DNA from: JACDAN01 sp963801855
GTDB taxonomy: Bacteria > Actinomycetota > Thermoleophilia > Gaiellales > Gaiellaceae
Assembly: GCA_963801855.1 (NCBI GenBank)
Contig: CAWDGK010000003.1
Coordinates: 1-64,000, forward strand
Direction: 5' to 3'
Length of the DNA stretch: 64,000 nt
Shown: piece after piece, positions 24,205-33,120 of the stretch
Layout: every line of letters begins with the position of its first letter
Position numbering within the stretch: position 1 is the stretch's first letter
Made by a program: the position numbers and the translations under genes
Notes under the pieces: model-generated
Seen by the model: the letters and a program-made list of their open reading frames with translations, nothing else
Database searches by the model: none
What the model was told of the DNA's origin: nothing

Positions 24205-25338
24205 GTGCGGCGGCTCCTCTTTCTCGTCGGCGGGATCGTCTTCGTCGACACCATGTTCTTCGCTGCGCTAACGCCGCTTCTGCCGGACTACGCGGAGGAG
24301 TTCAACCTGTCCAAGGCCGGCGCAGGCGTCCTCACAGCCGCCTACCCCGCAGGAGCTCTCGTCGGCGGAATCCCCGGAGGAATCGCCGCGGCGCGACACG
24401 GGGCGCGTGCGACGGCAATCGCCGGGCTCCTGATCATCGCCGTGACGACGTTCGTCTTCGCGACCGGAGACTCGATCGTCGTGCTCGACGTCTCGCGTTT
24501 CATCCAGGGCTTCGGAAGCGCGCTCGCCTGGACTGCCGGCCTCGCCTGGCTCGTCAGCGAGGCTCCGGCAGAGCGCCGTGGCCAGACGATCGGAACCGCG
24601 ATGGCCGCCGCCATCGTGGGTGCCCTGTTCGGGCCCGTCCTCGGCGGAATCGCCGCTGTCGTCGGTCAGGGACTCGCTTTCGGCGCTGCAGGACTGATCG
24701 CGATTGGTCTCGCCGTCTGGGCGGCGCTCACCCATGCGCCGCCGAGAACCAGCCCGCAGCCGGTCGGCGTCTTCCTCCGAGCTCTGCGGAACCGTCGAAT
24801 CGCGCTCAGCGTGTGGCTCGTCCTGCTGCCGGCACTCCTCTTCGGGACTCTCGGCGTCCTCGCTCCCCTGAGGCTCGAGGAGCTCGGCTTCACCGCGGTC
24901 GCAATCGGCGTGCTCTGGCTCTGCACCGCGGGGCTCGAGGCGATCGTCAACCCGCTCGTCGGCCGGATCTCCGACCGGGTCGGACGCTTCGGGCCGATGC
25001 GGGCTTCCGTTCTTGCGGCAGCAGGCGTCACGGTCCTCCTGCCCTGGCCCGACGACAGCGTTCTCCTCGCCGGGCTGGTCGTCCTTGCCGGGATCTCGTT
25101 CGGCAGCTTCTGGACGCCGGCCATGGCGCTGCTCTCCGATGAGGCGGCGGAGCGGGGCCTGGAGTACGCCTACGCGTTCGCGCTGATCAATCTGGCCTGG
25201 GCCCCGGGACACGCGATCGGCTCGGCCGGAGGCGGCGCGCTCGCCCATGTGACGAGCGACGCAGTCCCCTATCTGCTCCTGTCAGGCGCATGCCTGCTTA
25301 CGTTCCTGCTGCTTTGGCCATCCAGAAGCTCCTCGTAG
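24205..25338 (+). CDS. MFS transporter
   Basis: This 377-residue major facilitator protein starts at GTG 24205, 4 bp after the crotonase stop. About 12 hydrophobic helices are seen, with 'VDTMFFAALTPLLPDYAEEF' at the first helix and the loop 2-3 signature region 'GGIPGGIAAARHGARAT'. 'NPLVGRISDRVGRFGPMRAS' is the repeat of that signature between helices 8 and 9. It looks like a drug/metabolite:H+ antiporter type. The position within the acyl-CoA cluster suggests transport of a related carboxylic acid, by inference. Its 3' end overlaps the biotin carboxylase start. Confidence 0.87.
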   Translation: MRRLLFLVGGIVFVDTMFFAALTPLLPDYAEEFNLSKAGAGVLTAAYPAGALVGGIPGGIAAARHGARATAIAGLLIIAVTTFVFATGDSIVVLDVSRFIQGFGSALAWTAGLAWLVSEAPAERRGQTIGTAMAAAIVGALFGPVLGGIAAVVGQGLAFGAAGLIAIGLAVWAALTHAPPRTSPQPVGVFLRALRNRRIALSVWLVLLPALLFGTLGVLAPLRLEELGFTAVAIGVLWLCTAGLEAIVNPLVGRISDRVGRFGPMRASVLAAAGVTVLLPWPDDSVLLAGLVVLAGISFGSFWTPAMALLSDEAAERGLEYAYAFALINLAWAPGHAIGSAGGGALAHVTSDAVPYLLLSGACLLTFLLLWPSRSSS

Positions 25339-26991
25339 CCAACCGCGGCGAGATCGCGCTGCGGATCTTCCGCGCAGCGCGCGAGTCGGGAATCGGAACC
25401 GTGGCCGTCGTCGCACCGGACGACCGAGGCTCCTTGCACGCGCGCTCGGCGGACGAGACGGTGGAGATCCGGAGCTATCTGGACTCGGAGGAGCACGTCC
25501 GTGCAGCGAAGGCGACCGGGGCCGACGCCGTCCATCCCGGTTACGGCTTCCTCGCAGAGAACCCCGACTTCGCCGAGGCGGTCGTGGCCGCTGGGCTCGT
25601 GTTCGTCGGGCCGACACCGGAGGCTCTGCGACTGGGAGGAGACAAGCTCGAGGCCAAGCGGATCGCGGGCGAGACCGGCGTCCCGGTCGTGCCGACCGGC
25701 GAGCCTGACGACGTCGGCTTCCCGCTGATGATCAAGGCCGCCGCTGGCGGCGGCGGCCGCGGGATGCGGGTCGTACGCGAGGCGAGCGAGCTCGAGGACG
25801 CCCTCGACGCCGCGAGGCGCGAGGCGAAGGCCGCATTTGGTGACGACCGGGTGTTCTGCGAGCACTACGTCGAGCGGCCGCGCCACGTCGAGATCCAGCT
25901 CCTGGGAGACGGCGAGACGGTGGTCGCGCTCGGCGAGCGGGAATGTTCGATTCAGCGACGCCATCAGAAGGTCCTGGAGGAGTCGCCCTCCCCCGCGCTC
26001 GACGCGGCGCTCCGGAAGGAGATGAGCGACGCGGCCGTCCGCTTCGCGGAGGCGATCGGCTACCGGAGCGCAGGCACGGCCGAGTTCATGCTCTCCGGAC
26101 GCGACTTCTTCTTCCTGGAGCTGAACGGTCGGATCCAGGTCGAGCACCCCGTCACCGAGCTGGTCACCGGAATCGACCTGGTCGCCGCGCAGCTCCGGAT
26201 CGCAGGCGGCGAGCCGTTGGAGCCAAGTAACAGTCTGTTACAAGCCCCAGCGGGCGCCTACCGGAGCCGCGTCGGAGGCAAGTAACAGACTGTTACTGAC
26301 CGGCCACGCGGTGGAGGTTCGGCTCTACGCAGAGGATCCGAAGACGTTTCTCCCGCAGGCCGGGCGGATCGAGCGGCTTCGACTACCGGCCGGAATCCGT
26401 GTCGACGCCGGGGTCGCGGAGGGCGACGAGATCGGTGTCGGCTACGACCCGATGATCGCCAAGCTGATTGCGCACGGGCCGACCAGGGACGAGGCGATCG
26501 CGCGCCTGGAGGACGCGCTCGCCGAGACCGAGGTCACCGGCGTGACGACGAACCTGCCGTTCCTCCGCTGGCTGGTCGCGCATCCCGCGTTCCGGGCCGG
26601 CAGGACGACCACGGCGTTCCTCACCGACCATCCGCCGCTCTCCGAACCCCCGCTTCGCATGCCGGCCGGGCCGTGGGACGATCCCTGGCGTCTCAACCTG
26701 CCTGCGCCGCTTCCCCACTCACCGCCCGACGTCGACGAGGCGGCGCACGCCGGTGGCCCCGGGGGTGCGAACGGCGGGAGCTCGCTCTCTGCGCCGATGC
26801 CGGGCACCGTGATCCAGGTGCTGGTGAAGGACGGCGACAGCGTGAAACATCGCCAGCCGCTCCTCGTGCTGGAGGCAATGAAGATGGAGACGCCGGTCGT
26901 ATCGCCCTACGACGCGGTCGTGAAGAGCGTTCACGTCGCAGAGGGCGACCGGGTCGCCGGCGGCGCGCTCCTCGTCGAGCTCGAGGACTGA
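25290..26991 (+). CDS. mccA: Biotin carboxylase/BCCP fusion (methylcrotonyl-CoA carboxylase alpha subunit), interrupted by a 55-bp insertion
   Basis: This alpha subunit has biotin carboxylase and a biotinyl domain in one chain. 'IQKLLVANRGEIALRIFRAA' opens the BC domain. 'DAVHPGYGFLAENPDFAEAV', 'KAAAGGGGRGMRVVREASEL' (ATP-grasp Gly loop) and 'LELNGRIQVEHPVTELVTGI' follow. The C-terminus 'VLEAMKMETPVVSPY' holds the biotinylated Lys. The start is either ATG 25290 or TTG 25314 ('MAIQKLLV'); both overlap the MFS gene. A 55-bp duplication/insertion around 26224-26288 puts TAA at 26283-26285. Deleting it exactly restores 'EPLEPSN-RLLLTGHAVEVRLYAED'. With mccB it would form a biotin-dependent acyl-CoA carboxylase. 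Confidence 0.9.
26227..26296 (+). repeat. Two inverted 15-bp palindromes bracketing a small insertion inside mccA
   Basis: GTAACAGTCTGTTAC (26227-26241) and its exact reverse complement GTAACAGACTGTTAC (26282-26296) flank a 40-bp spacer. CAAGTAACAG occurs at 26224-26233 and again at 26279-26288. The sequence can be explained as a 55-bp insertion with a 10-bp direct duplication. Removing one copy plus the insert restores the mccA frame. It resembles a REP doublet (REPIN-like) or a miniature element. An assembly artefact is also possible. Confidence 0.7.
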
Positions 26992-28650
26992 CTACACCCG
27001 TCGCAGCCCGAGCCGACCGAGCCCCGCGAGTCGCGCGCCGACGACGTCGTGCGCGGCCTCCGAAGTCGCAGCGTGCCCCGTGACAGTGCTCACGAATACA
27101 TCGCGACCCAGCGCGACGAGATCGACCTCGGTCAGCGCCCGGACCGTCGCCGTCCGCGGAATGTCCCGCAGGAGCGCGATCTCTCCGCAGAAGTAGCCGG
27201 GCCCGAACCGGCCGGATGGTTTTCCGTCCACCTCGAGCTCGACCGAGCCGTTCCGCAGGATGTAGAACCGGTCTCCCTCCTCGCCCTGCCGAATGATCTC
27301 GGCGCCGGCCGCGGCTCGGACGACCTCGAGGCTCGCCGCGAGCCGCTCGATCGCGGCCGGTGGGAGTGGAGCGAAGATGGGGATCCGCCGCAGCAGCTCG
27401 ATCTCGGCGTCCGGCACGTCTGTCTCCGAGTCGATCGCCCGCAGGGCGGGCAGCGCAAACAGGGCAAACAGCGGCAAGACGAGACCCGTGACGACGAGAG
27501 CGCCTTCGAGCTCGACCAGTGCGATCAGCGCCGGCACGGCGATGGCTCCCGCCCCGAGGAGCCCGACCCAGAGGCCCTCGACGATGCCGAGCACGCGGCT
27601 GAGGATCGCGTCGGGGACGACCCGCTGAAGCAGGGTGAGGCCGGAGACGTCCAGCACGACGTTGCCGACCCCGACCACCGCGAGGAGGACTACGGCGATC
27701 AAGGGCTCGACCCACAGGGCCACGAGCGCGATCGGGACGCTCCACACGACCATTCCGACGGCCAGGAGTCCTCCGAACCTCCCGCCGGCGAGCGCGAGTG
27801 TGGCCAGGGCGCCGACGAGGCCGCCGACCCCGATTGCAGCATTCAGGACGCCGACGCCGCCCTCCCCCATGTCGAGCAGCTCGATCGCTGCCACGACGAC
27901 CAACACGTTGAGGGCGCCGGAAGCGAAGGCCCAGGCGCCGTACACGGCCACCAGCAAGGCAACCCGGCCGTGCTCGCGGAGCGCCTCGAAACCGCCGAGA
28001 ATCTCGCCGAGCGCGCTGGGCCCATCGGCCCGTGAAGGTGCCTCGGTGCGGATCGGCGCGGCCAGCGCCGCGGCCCACAAGAAGGCCGCGGCCGTCGCGG
28101 CGAAGGCGACCTCCGTCGACGTCAGCGCGAGCAGTGCGCCTGCAAGAGCCGGGCCGGCGAAGCTTCCGATGCCCTCGAGCGTGCTCGACGCGGTGTTCGC
28201 CGCCGTCAGCTCGCCGGGCGATCGGGCGAGCGCCGGAAGCAGAGCGGCCTGGGCCGGCCAGTACGCCGTCGACACGATCGCGACGACGACGCCGAGCGCG
28301 TAGACGAGCGGCGCTGGAGCATCCAGCCAGACCGCGAGCACGGTGGCAGCGGTCGCGCCCCCTCGCACGAGGTTCCCGACGACCATGACGAGCTCCCGCC
28401 GCCAGCGGTCGCCTGCGACCGAGAGGAAGGGCGCCGCAAACGCCGCCGGCACCATCCGGATCACCCAGACGATGCCGACGGCGGTGGCGCCACCCTGCCG
28501 GTACGCGTAGACCGAGATCGCGACCGCGTAGGAGAACTCCCCCGCGATCGAACCGAGCCAGGAAAGCTCCAGCCGCCGGAGATCACGATTCCGGAACACG
28601 GCGAATGCCGCACCGAGAGCCTGACGAACCCGCTTCACGATTCGTACCAT
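26992..28650 (-). CDS. MFS transporter fused to a cyclic-nucleotide-binding domain
   Basis: This 552-residue fusion has two parts. Residues ~20-410 are an MFS domain with 10-12 helices ('LSWLGSIAGEFSYAVAISVY', 'YWPAQAALLPALARSPGELT'; MFS_3-like). Residues ~425-535 are a Crp-type cNMP domain: 'LLRRIPIFAPLPPAAIERLA', 'AGAEIIRQGEEGDRFYILRN', 'GPGYFCGEIALLRDIPRTAT'. The last contains the phosphate-binding cassette, GEIALL-x4-RTAT, including the Glu and Arg that hold the cyclic phosphate and ribose. It is therefore plausible that cAMP or cGMP gates transport. The start is 3 bp from the divergent decarboxylase start. Its stop abuts that of mccA. Confidence 0.9.
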   Translation of the reverse strand: MVRIVKRVRQALGAAFAVFRNRDLRRLELSWLGSIAGEFSYAVAISVYAYRQGGATAVGIVWVIRMVPAAFAAPFLSVAGDRWRRELVMVVGNLVRGGATAATVLAVWLDAPAPLVYALGVVVAIVSTAYWPAQAALLPALARSPGELTAANTASSTLEGIGSFAGPALAGALLALTSTEVAFAATAAAFLWAAALAAPIRTEAPSRADGPSALGEILGGFEALREHGRVALLVAVYGAWAFASGALNVLVVVAAIELLDMGEGGVGVLNAAIGVGGLVGALATLALAGGRFGGLLAVGMVVWSVPIALVALWVEPLIAVVLLAVVGVGNVVLDVSGLTLLQRVVPDAILSRVLGIVEGLWVGLLGAGAIAVPALIALVELEGALVVTGLVLPLFALFALPALRAIDSETDVPDAEIELLRRIPIFAPLPPAAIERLAASLEVVRAAAGAEIIRQGEEGDRFYILRNGSVELEVDGKPSGRFGPGYFCGEIALLRDIPRTATVRALTEVDLVALGRDVFVSTVTGHAATSEAAHDVVGARLAGLGRLGLRRV

Positions 28651-28653
28651 GCC

Positions 28654-30096
28654 GTGATCGAACCGGCACCTTCGCCCAGACCGTCAAGAGATCCACTCGG
28701 CGTCGATCCGGAGACGATGCGGAAGATCGGCTACCGCGCGATCGATCTGCTCGTCGAGCGGTTCGCGACCCTCGGCGACCAGCCCGTCATCCAGACGGCC
28801 GACAAGGACGAGATGGAGCGCCTCCTGCACGAGCAGCCGCCGGCGGAAGGTCGCTCGTTCGATGAGCTCCTCGAGCGGCTGACCACCGACGTACTGCCGT
28901 TCATGAGCCGCGGCGACCATCCGCGCTTCTTCGCCTACATCCCCACCTCGCCGACCTGGCCGAGCGTGATCGGCGACATGCTGGCGACCGGCTTCAACAT
29001 CTACCAGGGCGCCTGGGTCGAGTCCGCGGGGCCGAGCGAGATCGAGCTCGTGGTGCTCGACTGGTTTCGCCAGTGGGTCGGCTATCCGGAGACGGCAGGG
29101 GGAATCCTCTTGAGCGGCGGGTCGGCGGCGAACATGACGGCGCTCGCTGCCGCGGCGGACGCCAAGCTCGGGCCCCGTCGCCACTCGGGGACGATCTACA
29201 TCTCGACGCAGGCGCACTCGTCCGTCCTGCGCGCGACGCGCGTCCTCGGCTTCCCCGCCGAGCACGTGCGGATCATCCCGGTCGACGAGGAGTTCAGGAT
29301 CCGCCTCGACGAGCTCGAGCGCGCGATCGACGAGGATGCCAAAGCCGGACGCACACCCTTCTTCGTCGTCGGAAACGGCGGCACGACGAACACGGGGTCG
29401 ATCGATCCTCTGCCCGACCTCGCGGCGCTCTGCGCGGAGAAGGGGCTCTGGCTCCACGTGGACGCGGCCTACGGAGGCTTCGCCACGCTCACCGACCGCG
29501 GCCGCAGGGCGCTGCGCGGCCTCTCCCTCGCCGACTCGATCACGCTCGACCCGCACAAGTGGCTCTACCAGCCGCTGGAGGCGGGCTGCTGCCTGATCAG
29601 AGACCGGGAGCTTCTCCACCAGTCGTTCTACATCTCACCGGACTACCTCCGCGACGCCGAGGTCGCGGGCGACCGCGAGGTCAACTTCAGCGACGTCGGA
29701 ATCCAGCTCTCGCGTCGTTCGCGTGCCCTGAAGATCTGGCTCTCGCTCCAGTACTTCGGCCTCGACGCCTACCGCGAGACGATCGACCGGTGCCTCGACC
29801 TGACGCTCTTCGCCCAGCGCTATGTGGAGGACTCCGAGACGCTCGAGCTGATGGTGCCGGCGACGCTCGGCGTCCTCTGCTTCCGCCGGCGGGTCGAGGG
29901 GATCGACGACGAGGACGCCATCGAGGCTCTGAACGGCCGCCTGGTCGCCCAGCTGATGGAGAGCGGCCGCGGCATGGTCTCGACGACCGTGCTCGAAGGG
30001 CGCTCGACCGTCCGGTTCTGCGTTCTCAACCACTCGACCACCGAGGACGACGTCCTCGAGGTCCTCCGCTTCTTCGAATCTACTTCCGTTTCCTGA
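28654..30096 (+). CDS. PLP-dependent group II amino-acid decarboxylase (aromatic-L-amino-acid/glutamate decarboxylase family)
   Basis: This 480-residue fold-type I PLP enzyme starts at GTG 28654. 'HPRFFAYIPTSPTWPSVIGD' and 'WVESAGPSEIELVVLDWFRQ' are in the N-terminal substrate region. 'GILLSGGSAANMTALAAAAD' binds the PLP phosphate, 'YISTQAHSSVLRATRVLG' has the His that stacks on PLP, 'WLHVDAAYGGFA' has the Asp, and 'SITLDPHKWLYQPLEAGC' has the Schiff-base Lys. It probably makes an amine from an L-amino acid such as Trp, Tyr, Phe or DOPA; the substrate is not resolved. It converges with the agmatinase-family gene (17-bp 3' overlap). Confidence 0.9.
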   Translation: MIEPAPSPRPSRDPLGVDPETMRKIGYRAIDLLVERFATLGDQPVIQTADKDEMERLLHEQPPAEGRSFDELLERLTTDVLPFMSRGDHPRFFAYIPTSPTWPSVIGDMLATGFNIYQGAWVESAGPSEIELVVLDWFRQWVGYPETAGGILLSGGSAANMTALAAAADAKLGPRRHSGTIYISTQAHSSVLRATRVLGFPAEHVRIIPVDEEFRIRLDELERAIDEDAKAGRTPFFVVGNGGTTNTGSIDPLPDLAALCAEKGLWLHVDAAYGGFATLTDRGRRALRGLSLADSITLDPHKWLYQPLEAGCCLIRDRELLHQSFYISPDYLRDAEVAGDREVNFSDVGIQLSRRSRALKIWLSLQYFGLDAYRETIDRCLDLTLFAQRYVEDSETLELMVPATLGVLCFRRRVEGIDDEDAIEALNGRLVAQLMESGRGMVSTTVLEGRSTVRFCVLNHSTTEDDVLEVLRFFESTSVS

Positions 30097-31042
30097 GCGC
30101 GAGCCCGGTCAGTGCTTCGCGGACGATCCGGTCGGCGACGAGCGCGGTGATGTCCGCCGAGCCCGGAGCTGTTGGGATCACCTCCACGACATCCATCCCG
30201 ACCACCTCGAGCGTCTCCGCAATCCGCCTCACCGCAGGAAGGAGCTCGCCCGGGGTCATGCCGCCCGGCTCCGGGGTGCCCGTCCCCGGCGCGAAGGCGG
30301 GATCGAGGACGTCGACGTCCACGGTCAGGAAGACCGGCCCCTCCCCCACAGTCTCGATCGTCCGCTCGACGACCGTCGAGATCCCGAGCTCCCGGACGTC
30401 GTGCATGAAGTGGCTCGTGATGCCCTTCTCCCGCTGCCAGGCAAACTCGGTCTCCCCGGGCCAGTAGCCGCGCAGGCCGATCTGCACGTAGCGCTTCGGG
30501 TCGACCCAGCCCGCCTCGACGAGCCGGTACATCGGCGTCCCGTGGGAGCGCTCCGCGCCGAAGACCTCTGTGCCGGTGTCCGTGTGCGTGTCGAAATGGA
30601 CGAGCCCGACCGGGCCGTGGACATTCGCGCACGCCCTGACGTCCGGCTCGGTGATCGAGTGGTCGCCGCCGAGGATCACCGGGATCGCGTCCGCCGCGAG
30701 GACCTGCTTGACGGTCGCCTCGATTGCCACGTGCGACCGCTCGGCGTCGGCCGGGATCACCGGCGCGTCGCCGAAGTCGACGATGCGGAGGGCGGCGAAG
30801 GCGTCGACGCCGGCCTCGAGGTGCGGGCCCGGCGGGCAGCTCGCCGCGCGGATAGCGCGAGGCGCGAAGCGGGTGCCCGGCCGGTCGGAGACGAGGTCGT
30901 CGGTCGGAGCGCCGACGATGGCGACGTCGGCGTCCTTCAGCTCGGCCGGATCCTCGGTGTAGCGCGCTCCGCCGAAGCTCAGCAGGCCGGCGTAGTCGGG
31001 CTTCTCGCCGTACTCGCGCCAGCGCTCGAGCGGATCGATCAC
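30080..31042 (-). CDS. Ureohydrolase (agmatinase/guanidinobutyrase/formiminoglutamase family)
   Basis: This 320-residue binuclear manganese hydrolase starts at GTG 31042, overlapping the upstream stop (GTGA). All metal motifs are present: 'PVILGGDHSITEPDVRACAN', 'LVHFDTHTDTGTEVFGAERS' (DTHTD) and 'VFLTVDVDVLDPAFAPGTGT' (DVDxxDP). 'TPEPGGMTPGELLPAVRR' is the substrate loop usual for agmatinase-type enzymes. It removes urea or a related group from a guanidino compound. Convergence with an amino-acid decarboxylase gene makes agmatine-type chemistry tempting, but the two genes are on opposite strands. Confidence 0.88.
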   Translation of the reverse strand: MIDPLERWREYGEKPDYAGLLSFGGARYTEDPAELKDADVAIVGAPTDDLVSDRPGTRFAPRAIRAASCPPGPHLEAGVDAFAALRIVDFGDAPVIPADAERSHVAIEATVKQVLAADAIPVILGGDHSITEPDVRACANVHGPVGLVHFDTHTDTGTEVFGAERSHGTPMYRLVEAGWVDPKRYVQIGLRGYWPGETEFAWQREKGITSHFMHDVRELGISTVVERTIETVGEGPVFLTVDVDVLDPAFAPGTGTPEPGGMTPGELLPAVRRIAETLEVVGMDVVEVIPTAPGSADITALVADRIVREALTGLALRKRK

Positions 31043-31500
31043 ACCCCGGGTTTCGTAACCATCAGAAACAGGATGGCGATGAGTAGCAGCAGGTCGAGAT
31101 GCGAGAGGCGGAGGCTCCTGGCGATCCGCTTCTGCACCTCGGGCGAACCGCCTCCCTCGCCTTCGAGGAGCGCGGCTATCCGCCTGCCCTCCGGCTCGAA
31201 GTATCCGATGCCGGCGGCGAAAGTGACCGCATAGAGGATCAGCGAGAGCCACACCCATTCCATGCCGAGTGTCCACGGCCCATCCCAGATCAGCAGGAAC
31301 CCGGCGATGACCACCGTGAGCGACGCAGGGAGCAGGATCTTCTTGCTGAGCTCGCCGATACTGGCGGAAATCGTCGCCATTCGATCCTGGTCTCCGGTGC
31401 GGATGGCGTGGAGGGCGAACGCCTGGATCATCAGCACGCCGCCGACCCAGATCGAAGCCGCCAGGACGTGGACGAACTTGAGGAGCTCGTACCGGTCCAC
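31039..31500 (-). CDS. Integral membrane protein, DUF2269-like
   Basis: This 153-residue membrane protein has four predicted helices. The first, 'LLKFVHVLAASIWVGGVLMI', contains the His and the WVGG turn typical of DUF2269/CopD-like proteins. Further helices are 'SLTVVIAGFLLIWDGPW', 'VWLSLILYAVTFAAGIGYFE' and 'LDLLLLIAILFLMVTKPGV'. Conserved His residues may bind heme or copper, but this is inference. It is translationally coupled to the ureohydrolase gene, and its start directly follows the SCP2 gene stop. Confidence 0.75.
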   Translation of the reverse strand: MDRYELLKFVHVLAASIWVGGVLMIQAFALHAIRTGDQDRMATISASIGELSKKILLPASLTVVIAGFLLIWDGPWTLGMEWVWLSLILYAVTFAAGIGYFEPEGRRIAALLEGEGGGSPEVQKRIARSLRLSHLDLLLLIAILFLMVTKPGV

Positions 31501-31809
31501 CTAGAAAAGCTTGGAAAGCTTCATCGCTGCGCCCATGTCGCCGCGCACCTTGAGCTTGCCGGTCATGTAGGCGGTCGTGGCGTTGAGGTCGCCGGAGGCA
31601 ACCTGCTGGAAGGTCTCCTCGGTCGCCGCAATCGTCGCATCCGCGTCGCCCCCGCCCTCCGTTACCGAGACCGCGCCGTCGTTCACGTCGACCTTCCACG
31701 TGCCTGCCCCGTCGATCTCGAACACGTACGAGTTCGTCATTCCCGCTGTCTTCGACGGGTCGATCCGGGCTTCGAGGCCCTCGAAGAACTCCCGCGCACT
31801 ATCCGCCAC
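31501..31809 (-). CDS. SCP2 sterol-binding domain protein
   Basis: This 102-residue protein has an SCP2 fold. It starts 'MADSAREFFEGLEARIDPSK', has strands 'NSYVFEIDGAGTWKVDVNDG', and ends with 'GDLNATTAYMTGKLKVRGDM' and 'GAAMKLSKLF', the signature C-terminal helix. These domains bind lipids or acyl-CoA in a hydrophobic tunnel and are common in actinobacteria. It is the first gene of a three-gene leftward unit (SCP2, DUF2269-like, ureohydrolase) with no spacer between stop and start. Confidence 0.88.
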   Translation of the reverse strand: MADSAREFFEGLEARIDPSKTAGMTNSYVFEIDGAGTWKVDVNDGAVSVTEGGGDADATIAATEETFQQVASGDLNATTAYMTGKLKVRGDMGAAMKLSKLF

Positions 31810-31837
31810 AATCGCCTCCTCGTTCGACGCGGCGAGG

Positions 31838-33013
31838 TTACAGCACGGGCTCGGGAGCCAGTTGCGGCTCTCCTCGAGGCGAGGGAAGGAAGGCAGCGAG
31901 GACGATTCCCAGGGCGGGAATCGCGGCAGATGCGTACAACGCGGTCTGCAAGTCGACGGCGTCGGCGAGCGCCCCGAGGGCGAGCGCGGCGATCCCGCCG
32001 AGCCCGATCGAGAAACCGATCGTGATGCCCGAGGCGAGGCCGATCCGGCTCGGGAGGTACTCCTGGCTCATCACGCCGATGACTCCGAAGGTCCCGACGA
32101 CGCAGACTCCGACGAGGGCTAGCGCCGCTGCGCCGACCGCACCGCCGACGGCGATGAAGACGACCGTGAGGGGCGGCGTGGCGACAAGGCTCGCGAGCAG
32201 CACGGGGCGGCGGCCGATGCGGTCGGCGATCGGCCCGGCCGCGAGTGTCCCCACTCCGCCGGTGAAGAGCATGAGCGAGAGCAGGTTGTTCCCGTAGGCC
32301 TCGGAGTGGCCGAGCGACACGGCCCAGAGCGGGACGAACGTCAGCAGCCCGAACCACCCGACGCTCCTGCAGGTGACGACGCCCTGAAGGAGCGCGAGCG
32401 CGCCGGGCCGGTCCTCACCGGCCCAAGAGCGCGCTCGCTCGCGCCCGGGGTCGAAGCCGCGCAGATACGGGATGGTGACCAGGAGGAGCACACCGACTGC
32501 CAGTGCGGGAAGCGCCAGCAGCAGACCGCCCGTCCGACCGAAGAGGAGCAGGAGCGGCGCGGTCGAGATCGCACCCACCGCAACCCCGAGGTTGCCGCCG
32601 ATCGAGAAGAGCGACATCCCGCTCGCGCGGCGCGCGCCGCTGACGTAATTGGCGTACTTGGAGCCTTCGGGGTGATAGGCGGCGGTTCCTAGCCCGGAGA
32701 TCGTCACGAAGACGAGGCAGAGCACATACGACCCGGACGCAGCCGCAAGCGCCATGCCGATCCCGGCCAGCGCCACTCCCACGGGCAGGAGCCAGACGGC
32801 TCCTCGCCGGTCCGACCAGATCCCGAAGAGCGGCTGGAGAATCGAGGACGCGAGTGCCGAGACGAGCACGACGGCCCCGGCTCGCGTGTAGCTCAGGTCG
32901 AACCGGCCGACGAGAAAGGGCAAGAGGGCAGGCAGCGCGCCGTTCGAGAAGTCGGTAGCGAAGTGCCCGGCAGAGAGCGCCGCGATCGCCCGCCTGTCGA
33001 CCTCCCGCCTCAC
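31838..33013 (-). CDS. MFS transporter, fosmidomycin-resistance (Fsr)-like
   Basis: This 391-residue 12-helix transporter begins 'MRREVDRRAIAALSAGHFAT'. The helix 1-2 region 'FATDFSNGALPALLPFLVGR' and especially 'ISGLGTAAYHPEGSKYANYV' match the Fsr subfamily, in which AAYHPEG is highly conserved. 'AGPIADRIGRRPVLLASLVA' is the inter-helix signature. It probably exports a small phosphonate-like or other polar drug; the specificity is unknown. It lies 28 bp upstream of the SCP2 unit on the same strand. Confidence 0.87.
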   Translation of the reverse strand: MRREVDRRAIAALSAGHFATDFSNGALPALLPFLVGRFDLSYTRAGAVVLVSALASSILQPLFGIWSDRRGAVWLLPVGVALAGIGMALAAASGSYVLCLVFVTISGLGTAAYHPEGSKYANYVSGARRASGMSLFSIGGNLGVAVGAISTAPLLLLFGRTGGLLLALPALAVGVLLLVTIPYLRGFDPGRERARSWAGEDRPGALALLQGVVTCRSVGWFGLLTFVPLWAVSLGHSEAYGNNLLSLMLFTGGVGTLAAGPIADRIGRRPVLLASLVATPPLTVVFIAVGGAVGAAALALVGVCVVGTFGVIGVMSQEYLPSRIGLASGITIGFSIGLGGIAALALGALADAVDLQTALYASAAIPALGIVLAAFLPSPRGEPQLAPEPVL

Positions 33014-33120
33014 CGCCGCACCCTAGCCGTCACTCGAACGGGGGACGCCGAGGGCTAAAAACGGCGCTTGAGTGAGCCGAGGACGGTCCTGCGGTACACC
33101 TCTGAGGAGGCCGATAAGCA

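Noticed and set aside
26224..26297. Possible CRISPR-like repeat pair in mccA
   Set aside because: Only two palindromic copies with a single spacer, inside a coding gene, and no cas genes in the window.
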